From: Elymus sibiricus
Lineage: Eukaryota; Streptophyta; Magnoliopsida; Poales; Poaceae
Direction: 5' to 3'
DNA length: 64,000 nt
Assembly (NCBI GenBank): GCA_039707655.1
Contig: CM077676.1
Span: 432,427,379 to 432,491,378 of the forward strand
Positions 44,346-57,127 of the stretch are shown piece by piece. Within the stretch, counting starts at the first letter, position 1, and every line of letters begins with the position of its first letter. Below the pieces are notes generated by a model. It searched no databases, was not told the DNA's origin, and worked only from the letters and a program-made list of their open reading frames with translations. The position numbers and the translations under genes are program-made.

Positions 44346-44463
44346 TACTTAACTTACTCTAATACTAGTGGCCATTGCGATGCACTGGCAGCTGGACGAC
44401 CAAATTAATTACGAGGAAGATAGCTTGTGCATGGTAACATCGGACTCCTATTCTTTCTTGAAA

Positions 44464-44492
44464 CTAGTGATTTCCCCGTGCGTTGTGGCGGG
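44464..44492 (-). other. Possible Helitron 3' terminus
   Basis: On the minus strand a GC hairpin, CCCGCCACAACGCACGGGG (44492-44474), is followed by six A/T-rich bases and CTAG, then T. This is the pattern of a Helitron 3' end (stem, then CTRR, then host T). The element would extend to higher coordinates. No TC-type 5' end or Rep/helicase gene was found, so the call is weak. Confidence 0.3.
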
Positions 44493-47400
44493 ATTTGAAG
44501 ATTAATTTCAGATGTATTATGTATGAAGAAAATGATCCAAATCAAGAGCTACTGAAATGTTTCATACTTGAACTATGTGTAAACAAAGAGTATGCATGTG
44601 GTTTGTATGGGGTTGCAAAATAGTGTTAGTGAATGCTGACATGGCACACTTGATGAGATGGAAGGCCGCATGTTGAGAGAATTAGACTTAGCGGATATCA
44701 ACTATTTAAGAATAGTAGATTTACCCGCCTCGTCAAATAGAATTTGATTAATATATGTTCGACGACTATAGTGGCCTGGTCATGGCTTGCCTTGTACTCT
44801 CCGATGCAGTCGGTGCTGGTTTTACAAGGGACAAGATGGATCACCCCTTGTACTACTGCATGCATGCATTATACGTGGTGTCCTTACTATGGAAACAATT
44901 GTTCATCACTAACCATTGATATGGGCATTTTGTATCAAAATTTCATAAGATAAGTACTCTACTTTCATGCTTATTCGATCACCATTGCATCATTTAGTAC
45001 TCGGAGAGGAGCACTTGTAATCATGATTGGTGAATGGGCGAGTTTGGCAAACCTTGTCAACAAAAAACAATGCGATGTTTCTGATTGCTTGTCCACGGCC
45101 TCGGTTTTCTAACAAATAGGTTCACTCTCCGGTGTGCATCTGCGTTCTTTGGAGTATTTGAAAGCGGCACAACCCAAAGATTTAACAAAAAAATTGAGAG
45201 AGGACTCCTCGGTTCTTACTCCTAGTTGTGCTGATGACCTTCTCTGCTATGGGCAAGCATATGCCACATGGTGGCGCTCATAGAGCAGCTGCACGATTGG
45301 GGCATCACGTTCACTCATTTGTCTACTTCTCTGTCTGATCTCTCGTTCTGTTCCTTGGAGACATGTAATTGTTTTCTGTGAGCTGTAATTCTCAGTTCTT
45401 GGTTCTGTACTCTGTCTTCTTACATCTCTTCCCCTTGTAATTATCTCCATGCTGCACAGTGGCCCGTTTTATTTTGGATTGATATAAAATGATTCAGTCT
45501 GGCAGTTGCTGGTGGTAGCAGGTAAAAGAAAGAATTTGCATAAAAATCACATGTGCGTATGATTATGGTGTGATTGCAAGATATCTTAGTCTAATTGATT
45601 GTGCACTTTTTGAGCAGTTTTTTTTTTTTTTTTTGGTGAGAGCTCCTCGAATATTATTTTTGGATGAAAATTTGCAAGTGGCTCAAAGCCTCAAACACTT
45701 GATAAAGTTTGATGTCGCGAAATTTCAGATTTTTTGGATTTTGTTTGATACCGTTTTTTCAATTTTTTGCTAACTTGGGCGAGAATCAACAATGTGCCTG
45801 CATTGGCCAGGCAAGAGTAATTATCACTTCCTCCACCTTCTTTACACCCAAGGCTTTTTCTGCAGAATCCAACTTGTTTTGTTAGGAACAATTTGTTTTA
45901 CAATGTTTAATTATTTCTAACATGCAACCATCAAGGAAATCAAAGCAAATGGCGGATCAACCTGTTACATGGTGATTCAGAAGTAGATAACTTGTACTAT
46001 GGTGCCATTGTGCAGTCAGCAGTTGAGCATAGTTGCATTCACCATTGTTGCAGCACATAGGAACGTGCATTTTGGCTGTTCAGATGAGATCCACATCACA
46101 TGACACTAATACCGCCTCATTAATCCAATTCCCATTTTCTCTATTCTTATCAAGATATTGCATTATGAATAATTTTGGATCAAATCGCTTCACTAAATTA
46201 GCACTGATGATTTAAAGGGTTCTTCTCATGTTAAATATCATGTAGAATGTTTAGCAGCATGTATCACACACTGTCCTTCTTTATAAGTCTTAAGTCGGAA
46301 TGTCGTTATGTTTTACTAGAAAAAACAAATGCAGTGAGATATAGCGCAGATGCTATAACATGGACGTACATCATACGTACTATAATATGAACACTTGCCA
46401 AATTGCACATATAACAAAGAAATTGTGGAAATCATAGTGCATCTTCATTTCATAACAGGGAATTATTTTCCTGCTTGTTATCTAAACCAAGCGTTTTCAT
46501 TTTGTGAGTGTGTCATCTTTTTATTCACTCATAGGACACTAGGATATGATAATTTGTTTTGTATTTTATTGCTAGATTAACTTCAGTTCCACAATTGTCG
46601 TACTAAAACCTCACATTCCATGGCAAACCTTTAAATTTTATAGAACACAAAGAAGTCTAATCAACAAAAACTATGTTATTGTGGAACAACAATACAAGTA
46701 AATGGGAATATACCATATTTTAGAATACCACACAATGCAAAATATTTGGAATAAAACCGTCTGCTCTCTGACCTGAAGAGAAAGTGCAGGCAGACGTGCC
46801 GCGGTACCGTCTATGATAGGCAACCACAGAGGGGATTCTTGCAAGTTAAATGTGGTCCATGTCCTGCAAGAAATCATCCCACGGGATGGTAGCACACTTT
46901 GATCAATCACATGTTTCCGCTGACAACCATACTAAAATTGAAGAGCAGTGTAGGGAACTCACATGCATGGTACCCTCCGAGTTGCCATGGGTGTGTCCTC
47001 TCGAATAAAAGGACATAAGAGAAAAGTGAAAAAGAATATTTCCACTCTGATGACACAAACATGTCAAGTCAGACTACCATATAGTGAGCGAGAAAAATTG
47101 ATAACATGTATAGTGTGATATCACCTGGCAAAAAATTACCTTTATTGAAAAGTGCCCAGCCGAGTTGTTTTTTTACAGTGTGGTACTTAACAAACGCTTT
47201 GCTTTTGGTCTGCGGTTGGTCTCTATGCCAATTGGGGCTGTCGGGTTGTACCACGACTTTTGGTTACCACGGCTGGCCAGATGCGTGCTTTGGAATCTCT
47301 ACCCGGCCTTTGGACACTGCGGCCTTGCCGGTTGGCGTGTGCGGCTGCACGTTCTCACTGATCGGCTCTCCCATTGCCTTTGAATCATGTGGTCCATTCG

Positions 47401-47752
47401 CTTGGCTTCCATCTGATCGTGTGCTTTCTGGTGGGGATGCACGATTCCGATGGTTCTAGTCATTTGCAATGGGAAGTGCGGTCGGGCTATCTATCGATCC
47501 GGTCGTTGGTTATCCAGACCGGCCAACAAAGTACATGGACAACGATTGTCGTTGTCTATCATTAGTAAATATACAAGGCAATTACATACGCAATATGAAT
47601 ATAATCACTTGCAGGCGTGTTTCTAAAGAGTCCATTCATATGCTCAAGAAAATGGCTTATGTGTCACGAAAGGAAGCTATGGAAATTTTCATCGTCAAGC
47701 AAATATCAACATAGTACAAGCATAATCATTTGCAGACAGTTGAGAAAAATAT
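44493..47752. other. No gene recognised
   Basis: Mostly AT-rich intergenic sequence with short frames only. A T17 run lies near 45620. Exon-like patches occur at 46750-46910 (minus strand) and 47150-47460 (plus strand), but their translations match nothing I know. If a Helitron is present these could be captured fragments. Confidence 0.35.
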
Positions 47753-47972
47753 TCTTCAAATAGTTCGCTTAACTTCTGGGCTGGAGTTGGTCTCTGCGCC
47801 AATTGGTCTTCAAACAGTTCACTTAACTTCCATTTTATATTTCAAATAGTTCATTTAACTTTTGAGTTGTAGTTAGTTAGTTGGCCTCTTCAAATAGTTC
47901 ACTTGACTTTCGTTTTATGTTTCATATAGTTTGCTTAACTTGTAGGCTGCAGTTTGTCACTGAGCCAATTGG
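47753..47972. repeat. Degenerate tandem repeat, TTCAAATAGTTCACTTAACTT type
   Basis: Five imperfect units (near 47753, 47809, 47850, 47900 and 47929) share the core CAAATAGTTCACTTAACTT. They alternate with TTYYGTTTTATGT or GGGCTGGAGTTGGTCTCTG parts, spaced about 30-55 bp. Confidence 0.75.
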
Positions 47973-48442
47973 CGCAACGGGTCATCTAGTACTCATCACC
48001 TTCATATAGATGGCCCATTGCGCCTTTGGCACAAAGCCAAATGCAGCCATGAAGTTATGTAAATTGTTTGAAGAACATACCATCGGACGCATAGCCACAG
48101 AAAAAAGCATAGGAATAGGCACATTAGCAACGAATACAAATTTCATGCTTATGTATAAACAAGCGTTGTTTATTAAATACACGTAAAATGTTATATTTCA
48201 GGCCCTGCTAATCTAAGAATGGTCCGTTCGGTACCCATGGTCAAGCCTCGCAAAGTTTGACCTTAGACAAACTTGCCACGCGAAGTAAAAAAGAAATGGA
48301 AGGAGTGCGACAAGAGGCTGAGTAGATGTCACCAAATCTGACCAGGGAGAACATATGATCCGAGCAGATGGAAGCAGACCTGGTAACTTCCGAGCGATAC
48401 CGACCGATTAAAAAAATGATGACACCTCTACCAGCCCTCATT

Positions 48443-48750
48443 GCATGACCGGGCATACGCGAACGAGCACAGGGAGGGACACCGTATACACGATCTGAGT
48501 CTCCCTCTTCCTTCCTTACTCCGACTAAACTCAGCCTAGCGGCCTTAACCTATAGATGCAGTTCTAAACATGTAGTACATATAACGAAGGATAAACTGCC
48601 GACATTGCACAACCGGGCACACATGAAGGAGTGCAGGTAGGGACATCGAGTGCACGATCCGAGTCTCCCTCCTCCAGACTTAGCCCGACTAAACCTAACC
48701 TCGTGACTTTAACCCTTAGAGGCAGTTCCAAACGCATACAACCTAGGTAA
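48443..48750. repeat. Tandem duplication, about 164-bp unit
   Basis: Unit 1 (from 48443, GCATGACCGGGCATACG) and unit 2 (from 48607, GCACAACCGGGCACACATG) share CGATCYGAGTCTCCCTC, GACTAAACYYA and RGCAGTTC blocks in order. They are clearly diverged. The flanking 47973-49289 otherwise holds no recognised gene. Confidence 0.7.
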
Positions 48751-49289
48751 CACCAGACTGGACAAATCAAGAACCAACCTCCCCAACGACCTCCTAACTG
48801 ACAATCGACAACATACTAAAAGCAGTTAGCAAACTGAAGCCGAAAAGCAATGACACTACATCGCCTCGGTGACAACGCGAGGAGGTGCCCGACATGATCC
48901 AACCTGCCGCACGCCAACTGCCGAATAAACTACAGGGTTGACCAACTGGAGCTCCATGTCGCATGGGCCGATGTCCCACAGGTGCCTCCTCGTCCGCCGT
49001 CCACTGCCCACACGCTGCATATGCGCCCCGCGCATTGGTGGTGTGGCTCGATGTTTGCTTCATCGGGTAGAGCGTCTGGTCTACATGCGCCAGGCCTGGG
49101 TCAACACATGGGCAGTTTAGTTCATGTGTGTCGGGTATGCAACGCGGTCGGGCATTCGTTGTACCCTCGACACAAAACCCTAATGGAACCAAGAAGTGAA
49201 CTATTTGGAAAGCATATTACTTTGTGCATTACCACATCAATAAGCATACAAATAAGCACATTGGTAAGCATAACTCATAATGACATCAC

Positions 49290-51219
49290 TATAGGAGATA
49301 TGCCCTAGAGGCAATAATAACAGCTATTATTTATCTCCAAGTTCGTAATTATGTTTATCTTGCATGCTGTAACTGCAATGGTCCTTGAGTCTGTATATCC
49401 ATAAAGTCTCAGAGGAAAACCCATATGCATGTGTGAAATAATAAACGATAAAATGTATTTCTAGTCATGCCTCTAATACTTTCTCAAGTGTTGCATGATG
49501 GTCACGTTTTCCTGATCATGGGCATGACTATGCCGGCAATTTTGAGGACACAATGTTAGAAGAACACTTGTGTTGAATCGACCCAAATTGATGTTATGCT
49601 ATGAGATACATTCATCACAAGTTAATAGTAAATAACACTAAGAAAGTTAGCATTTGCATAATTCCTTAGACCATGAGAGTATCGAGTTCCTTCATGCTTG
49701 CTTCATGAACTTTGGGGTTAGTTAAGCTTCATCGGTAACAGGGTGGCTATTACGATGGCTTTCGGGTTCATGGAAAAGTATGACAAGGGACTAGATAGCT
49801 CAAGATTGGGATTTGCTCCTCAGAAAATGGAGAGATATTATTTGGGCCCTCTAGGTGTTACGGTATCTATCATCGTCTGGCCAGACACAACGTGATTTGA
49901 TCACGGGGATGCCGGAACACGGGAAGAGAAAAGAGAACAAAACCGGTAACGAGAAAACTGATATAGTGAACAAGTTGTTGTTTCACGGGGATGCCGATAA
50001 ATCTCACCTCAGGTATTTGTAACATATCGCAAAGCAACAGGAACATCATTTAGTAACTACATGTTCACTCGAATATTCATTCGTGTGGGTATAGGGATCA
50101 ATATGGATGTCCACGGTTTCGCTATTGATCATTGATCGGAAAGAGTTTCGGTCATGTCCATATTTCATCGAACCTACAGGGTCATACACTTAAGGGTCAT
50201 CTATCTGCTAAGTAATAGACAGGGAGTCTGAGAGAAAGTCACCGAATAAGTTTCGGAGACGACAGAAAAGTTTCAGAGAGAAAACCGAAAATGTTTCGGA
50301 GATAAAAACATCATACCGGAAGTGTTCTGGAACGCGTCTAGAATTATTTTAGGTGGTGCCGGAAATGTTATGGACCTTCCGGAATTTTTTCGGATTAAAA
50401 GGTCACGGAAAAATATTTCATGAAAATATCTCATGAATAGTGGGATGAAGAGTGGCAACACTATTGGGGTACACCCCCTTTTGCTGGCTTTTCCGAAAGC
50501 CACCTTTTGGGGCTTTCCCCTAAAGTCAATGGAGGATGACATGGGGTGGTGGGGCCCCCAAAAGGGGCCCCACACATGTGTGGCTGGTTGGAGGTGGAGC
50601 TCCCCCATGGAGCTCCACTTTCCCTCCTTTTTGTGGCTTTTGGTGGAAAATATCTGAGGGTATTTTGGTATTTTCCCCCATAGCCTCTACCCCTTGCTCA
50701 TAAATAGAGGTGGAGAGGGCTCTCCATTTCATCCCAAGTTTCTCTCAACACATGCTATGCGATGATCTAGCTTTCTTTCTCTCCCTCCACGAAATAGTTT
50801 CGTACGTCGAAATGCTATCTAGTCTTCGGTAGGGCTTAGTTCTGGACGGCGAATCCCTGCTGGATAGTTGACACCAGATGTGTGCAACCTATTAGAGAGG
50901 TCCTAATTTCGAACTTAGTTCGAGAGACACGCCGATCGGTCCGAGAGCCTCCCGAAGGGCTGTCCAAGGTTCTATCCGAGATCCTCCCGAAGGGCTGTCC
51001 GAGGGACCGTCCTAGGGGATGTCCGAGAGAGTACATTCTCGCGGTGGGGAGGTTGTAAAATCCTACCTGCGGGGATCTGCACCGACTATCTTCACCGACT
51101 CTCCTTCCACTGCGCTTCGAGTTGGTAATGATCAGATCAAACCTTGTATGCATCTTCATAGTGGTCATGGGCTTGTTCGTAGTGCGGAATTTTTTTGTTT
51201 TCTGCTGTGTGACCCTACA
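49290..51219 (+). repeat. 5' LTR of the Copia element (1930 bp)
   Basis: It starts TATAGGAGATATGCC (the expected TG is TA here) and ends GTGACCCTACA at 51219. A TATA-like CATAAATAGAGG (50699-50710) precedes the likely transcription start. Its first 800 bp match 56279-57127, apart from about 45 bp near 49993 that the 3' LTR lacks. Confidence 0.85.
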
Positions 51220-51220
51220 G

Positions 51221-51234
51221 TGGCATCAAGAGCC
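51221..51234 (+). promoter_or_regulatory. Copia primer binding site, mutated
   Basis: TGGCATCAAGAGCC lies two bases after the LTR end and resembles the tRNA-iMet site TGGTATCAGAGCC with one substitution and one inserted A. Confidence 0.75.
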
Positions 51235-54200
51235 GTGCTATGCATAGATGCATGTTACGATCTAGAATACATGAGGTGTATGGGTATTGCATAATATAAT
51301 TTTGTAGTAGATGAGATCTATTGCTGAAAATTATTTATGCAGATAGTAGATGAAATCTATTACCTGATGTTCTTGTTGCTTCCTTTGAATTTGCGTAGTC
51401 CTGATCTTGACGGCATGGTTAAATTTTGGTACAAAGTTCTGGCTATCTGTGATCCATCTATGTTGCTCCTGAGTATGCTGGTTGACAGATCAACGATGTG
51501 CTTCAGTTCTTTGGGTTCCGCCATAGTTAAGAAGGATGAATGTTTTGCAGACTAAAGGGCAATGCAGATATGATCTGCACGGGGTTCTTGCGTATGACGA
51601 AGTTCAATATGGGGCTCAAGATTTTTTATCCCGTGTTTCATACACCCCGCAAAGTTAATTTAGCGACTTGAATAATCATACTTGATGATGAACGTTGTTA
51701 GTTGCGGTTTGATTTGAAATCTTAGAAGCCACGTAAAATAAAATCTGCACAAACTGATTAGAGGCGTCTAACTTGGTTTTGCAAGAACGCATGTGATGTG
51801 GTATAGTCTTCGTCTTATTTAATGAGACTATGTATGAGATGGATATATGATATAAATTAATTAACATGACCTGTGTGTCATGATTCGGCACGATGGCTGG
51901 AGCTAGATGATTGTCACTTTAATGACCTGTGTGTCAACCTTGTTGTAATGCATTAATTTTATTACCTATAGTGATAGCAATATTATTTTATGCATCGTCA
52001 AGAACGGCTATACCTTATCATGCTATTATGAATTGCCTGAGATATTTATCACTTTTGATGCACCCTTTGGATTATGCGGTAGTCGCTTTTATTAGGGTGA
52101 TCTCTCACTTAAAAATATGAAGTAGTTAGTATTCTCCCAAGTATAGCACCGTCATAGCACGGACCTTTACGGGGTGCCACATTGTTGCATGGGCATGAAC
52201 GATTAGAGAAGTGTAAGGCGGGTGAGGTCAGACCTCGCAACAAGATCACTTGGTTGTCTTGACGTTCGGGCAAGATCGTCCTGAGCTCAGAACATGCACA
52301 TGGAAAGATGAACAAGAGTCACATAGAGATGTGATCGGCAAGTTGGCCTATCGATTGAAATTCTTGTCATAAGATGATGATTCTATGGCGATGAATTGAA
52401 ATGTGGATCTTGAATCATTCACAATCAATTATGAGAGATATTGATTTGAGTGGGAGCGCACTTTAGAATTAAAATTGTTTAAATCTCAGTGCAATTAATT
52501 ACTGGACATTGTCCAAGTGTAAATTGCATTATAGTTGTAGAATATTGGCTCGCATTTCTACCTTCCCTGTTGAAAATTGCATAAGCTGTAAATTATCTGG
52601 TTCAAACTTTACGATTGGTAACGTTATGTGAGGATTGTCCTCAAGAGTGCCGAGAAGGACTTTGTCCTATTGCATACTTTCAGTATTCTCCCGCTGATGC
52701 TATGGATGATGTGATGTTCGTCCTTCAATCCAAAAGCTAGAATTCCGTTACGGTCAAGTGCAATATGCTTGCTTCCATGTGACCCGAACTTTGAAAGTTT
52801 GGGATAGTTATGTGATATTCATGGAACTGAAAACTAGTTTTCAGAGACAAACAAAGGACAAATGATATGAGATATCCAAAGCAATGTTTGTTTGCAAATA
52901 TTAGTAAAGTGTTTACTGTGCATTAGACCGATTAGAGATGGGATCCAGAAGAACACCAGTCATGTAATGATGGTAAATAAAATAACAACTTGAAGAGAAA
53001 GGACAAGTCTGAAGGATGTTAGTGAGACTTACACGCTTAGGAAATCCAGGGCTAACTCCACTCTTAAAAGTTGGGTGCTTATTCTATGAGTAGAAGAAAT
53101 ATTGGAAGTAAAACTATTAGAAGTGTGAAGGCAAAAAGAAATAAGACTGGAAAGTCCAGCACATGTATGAATTTCATACATGTTATAGATGTATAAGAGG
53201 CTGGTCAAAAAAGTAATTCTTAGGAATTATGATTAAATTGTTAGTCACTGATTGTTAATCATAAGGACACCCCTTCGATTGCATTCTATTGCTACTCGAT
53301 GCAAGAACTACTATGGACTAACAGACTAGCCAGTAATGAGGTTTTGGATACACGCTCGGAATATAGTAAAAGTTACTATACTTTCCATCGGCGTATTACC
53401 TCTGCATTTATTTTCGTAATTCATTTTAGAGTTTCATACACTCTAACCCATTGCATAATGTTTTGTTGCGAGAAGGTTATTCACAAGAGAACAATAGTTG
53501 TTCAGTGTTATGAATAACATAAGGGCCATACTTCCATCACGAATGGGATGTATGTTATGAACATTGATAATAATATAATATATACATAAAAATGACGCTA
53601 AATGTCGCAAGACTAAAAGAATACCACATATGTCTGGCACTGCATTTTGGTCACATTGGAGAAACCCGCATGGGCAAATTCCATATTGATGGATTTTGAA
53701 GTCACTTGATTATGAATCATCTGACACATGCAACTTTCGTCAAAAAGTAAAGTAACCAAAATACTGTTCACATGTCATAAGGAACAAGCACCGAACTTAC
53801 TGGTAATCATACATTTTGATGTATGTAGTCCAATAAGTGTTGTTGCTAGCAGTGAATTTATCTATCTTCAGTAATTACTCAAGTAGATATATGAATATTT
53901 GCTTAATGAGACATAAATCTGGATCCTTTGAAATAGTTCAAAAGTTTTTTAGAATGAAGTAAAAAATATTGTAACAAGAAAATTATGATTCTGCAATTAG
54001 ATTGTGAAAAGGAATATCTGAGTTACAAGTTTAGCGAATGTCTGATGAGTTGTGAAAAATGTTTCATAACTTACGCCTCCCGAAACACCACTGTGAGTGG
54101 AATGTCCAAAAAGATGTAATCAAACCATATATGACATGGTAAGATAAAAAATGACATAAATCAATTTTTCATTATCCCTTTTAAAGTAATTCTTTTGAGA

Positions 54201-55070
54201 CTGAGGCTATTACACTGAAAAGAGCGCAATCAGATTTTTGAAATGACGCCATGGTATGGTACACCCAACCATGTTTTGTCTTTTTTTAACATTTGGAAAA
54301 TAAGACATGTGTAAAATGTTTACAAACCTATTTCAAATAGAAAAAATACTACTTTGTAGGTTATCCAAAATTGTGGGGCATTCCTCCATCATTATGTCGA
54401 GGCAAAAGGTTTGCCATATAGAGCGGCATGATTTTTGAAGAAAATTTTTCTTGCAAAAGAGTGAGTGGGAGGGCAGTGCAACTCGACAAGATAACAATAT
54501 TTTCGTCATCAGGTCAAAGGAAAGAAACCTTGTAACTAATTTCAGAGTTTCCTACCTTGGCTGATACGGAAGACTCTACATGAGATGTATGGACTTCGGT
54601 CGAACAACCACGTAGGCAAAACTCGTGCAAACCTCTTAGATACGCAGATGAGATATTGTTGTCAGACAACAGTATACATACAATACACAGGAAAGTGTTG
54701 ATGGGCCCTGACTCCAGAATTGGCTAAACGCCAAAATAATCCAAGACAGTATCCATGTAAATGATTCAAGATTAGATCTTGATAAACCCTCTGGAAGACT
54801 TAAAGTCTAATGAATATTAATGCAACTATAAACTGATACAGATAAAAAAATCCATAAAGCTCGACTTGTTGCTTATAACAAATTCAAGGAGTTGACTACG
54901 ACGAGATTGTCTCTTAAAGTCGGTTAGGGTTATACTAGCAATTAATACATATTTCAATTATGAGATATCACAGATGGACACCAAAAGGATTTCCATGAGA
55001 TGGAAATACAACCAAGGACATGTATGTGATACAGTCCAAAGTATTTTGTCAATCCAGAGGATGCTGGTGA
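51235..55070 (+). pseudogene. Copia gag-integrase region, unreadable remnant
   Basis: The distance from primer site to reverse transcriptase fits a full Copia polyprotein, but stops and indels fall every few dozen codons. A possible trace of the GAG-pre-integrase motif (TGGCAC...CTGCATTTTGGTCAC) is at about 53634-53655. I can assign no domain firmly. Confidence 0.45.
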
Positions 55071-55316
55071 GTGCGCAAGCTTCAAAGTTCCACTAATGGA
55101 CGGAAACAAGCAAAATGGAGTTGGGATCTATGTTTTGATAAAATAGTCAAAGAGTTTGATTTCATCAAGGATAGCAAAGATGTTTATGTTTACAAGAAAC
55201 TAAGTGGGAGCATAATAATATTTCTAAAACTTTGTGTGCATGACACATTGTTGATTAGAGATAATATAAATTTCTTGACATGCATTAGGATTTCACTGAA
55301 AATAGTTTTTCAATGA
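55071..55316 (+). pseudogene. Copia reverse transcriptase fragment
   Basis: The frame reads through NGRKQAKWSWDLCFDKIV, EFDFIKDSKDVYVYKKLSGS and FLKLCVHDTLLI. These match the Copia RT sequence around the catalytic YVDD, which here has become CVHD, so one catalytic Asp is lost. The frame ends in a stop soon after. Confidence 0.8.
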
Positions 55317-55776
55317 AAGTACTAAGGGCTAGGTAGCCTCGGTATAGGCATAATTATCTATGGAGATAGAATTTCCTAATAGGGCTAAGCCAAAATACAT
55401 ATTGACAAAATGCTAAAATGATTTAGCATGAGAACGCCAAGAAGAGTTTCTTGTCGAAGTCACATGGAAAGAGTTTTTAGCAAGAATTGGTGTCCTAAAA
55501 CATTGATAAGCAAAGTACATGACTAAGGATCCAACTAAGGATCCACACACTCTTGTGTTTGGATCAATCATGTATTCCATGGTATGTAAAACAACCAGAT
55601 ATGTCTAATACTCCAAATTAGTTGCGAGTAAGATACCAAAGTGATCAAAGTGTTGATCATGGGACAACAGTGAAAAAAATGTCGTTGAGTACTATAGTAG
55701 CACCGATGACATGTTTTCTCACAAGCTAAGATTATGAAGAGTTCGCTATAAGAAGTTATATCGATACAAGTTTGTT

Positions 55777-56121
55777 GTGAGAAGTTACATCGATACAGTC
55801 ATCATCAATGCTCCAAGCGATTTTTCATTAAGGGTTTTGTGTGATTCACAAAATGGTGGCACAGTAAGTTGGAATTGTTCAAAACAGGTTACTATGGCGA
55901 ATTCTATAACGGAGGCTAAGTATGTTGCCGCTTGGGAAGCAACAAAAGAGGGTGTTGGATCATATAGTTCATTCATGAACTTAGTATGGTTCCAAGATGG
56001 CTTTGGTCAATGGAACACTATTGTAGATAGTTGCTCCAGTCTGAGAAATCAAGGTTCGACCAGTGATTCACATATATACAAAGCCAAGTCCACACAAATT
56101 ATCAATTCTGTGAAAGCGTGA
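55777..56121 (+). pseudogene. Copia RNase H fragment
   Basis: NGGTVSWNCSKQVTMANSIT followed by EAKYVAAWEATKEG is the Copia RNase H signature (usually SWKSSKQ...STTEAEY). The Glu-to-Lys change in EAEY and further stops show decay. It lies 158 bp before the 3' LTR, as expected. Confidence 0.85.
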
Positions 56122-56278
56122 AAACCCGAGGATGTGTAAAGATACACACGAACCTGAAGTTGTCAGATCTGTTGGAAGAAGACTATACCACAAGCGAAGC
56201 ATATTTTACACCGGTATGCCATAGGTGTAAATTGCATTAGCATTGACTAGACTATTGACTCTAGTGCAAGTGGGACTA

Positions 56279-57127
56279 TGTAGGAGATATGCCCTAGAGG
56301 CAATAATAACAGCTATTATTTATCTCCAAGTTCGTAATTATGTTTATATTCCGTGCTATAACTGCAATGGTCCTTGAGTCCGTATATCCATAAAGTCTCA
56401 GAGGAAAACCCATATGCATGCGTGGAATAATAAACGATAAAATGTATTCCTAGTTGTGCCTCTAAGACTAGCTCAAGTGTTGCATGATGGTCACGTTTTC
56501 CTGATCACGGGCATGCCTATGCTGGCAATTTTGAGGACACAATAATAGAAGAACACTTGTGTTGAATCGACCCAAAATGATGTTATGCTATAAGATACAT
56601 TCGTCACAAGTTAATGGTAAATAACACTAAGAAAGTTAGTGTTTGCATAATTCCTTAGTCCATGAGAGTATCGAGTTCCTTCATGCATGCTTCATGAACT
56701 TTGAGGTTAGTTAAAGTCATCTGTAACAAGATGGATATTATGGCGGCTTTCGGGTTCATGGAAAAGTATGACAAGGGACTAGATAGCTCAAGATTGGGAT
56801 TTGCTCCTCCAACGATGGAGAGATATTCTTTGGGCCCTCTCGGTGTTATGGTAGTCATCATCGTCTGGCCAGACACAGCGTGATTTGATCACGGGGATTC
56901 CGGAACACGGGAACGAGAAAAGATAACAATACCGGTAACGAGGAAACTGGCATAGTGAACAAGTTGTTGTTTCATGGGGATGCCGATAACAGCATTCGGT
57001 AGCTACAAGTTCACTCGAGTATTCATTTGTGTGGGTATAGGGATCAATATGGATGTCCACGGTTCCACTATTGATCATTGATCGAAAAGAGTTTCGGTCA
57101 TGTCTATATTTCACCGAACCTATAGGG
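56279..57127 (+). repeat. 3' LTR of the Copia element, truncated
   Basis: It begins TGTAGGAGATATGCCC directly after a polypurine-like GCAAGTGGGAC (56267-56277). It matches the first part of the 5' LTR and ends at ACCTATAGGGTC, where a Gypsy LTR start follows. About 1.0 kb of LTR is missing. Confidence 0.85.

Larger units (their letters stand above)
49290..57127 (+). mobile_element. Decayed Copia LTR retrotransposon (Angela-like), 3' LTR truncated
   Basis: Direct repeats starting TRTAGGAGATATGCCCTAGAGG lie at 49290 and 56279. The first is complete (to 51219) and followed by a primer site. The second stops at 57127 where another LTR begins. Between them are recognisable but heavily mutated reverse transcriptase and RNase H regions. 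The order of RT before RNase H and the LTR start point to Copia. Gag and integrase cannot be read with confidence. Confidence 0.85.

Noticed and set aside
49060..49110. A tRNA gene (GGGTAGAGCGTCTGGTC resembles a tRNA 5' half)
   Set aside because: No acceptor stem pairing and no T-loop/B-box (GGTTCGA) at the right distance on either strand.
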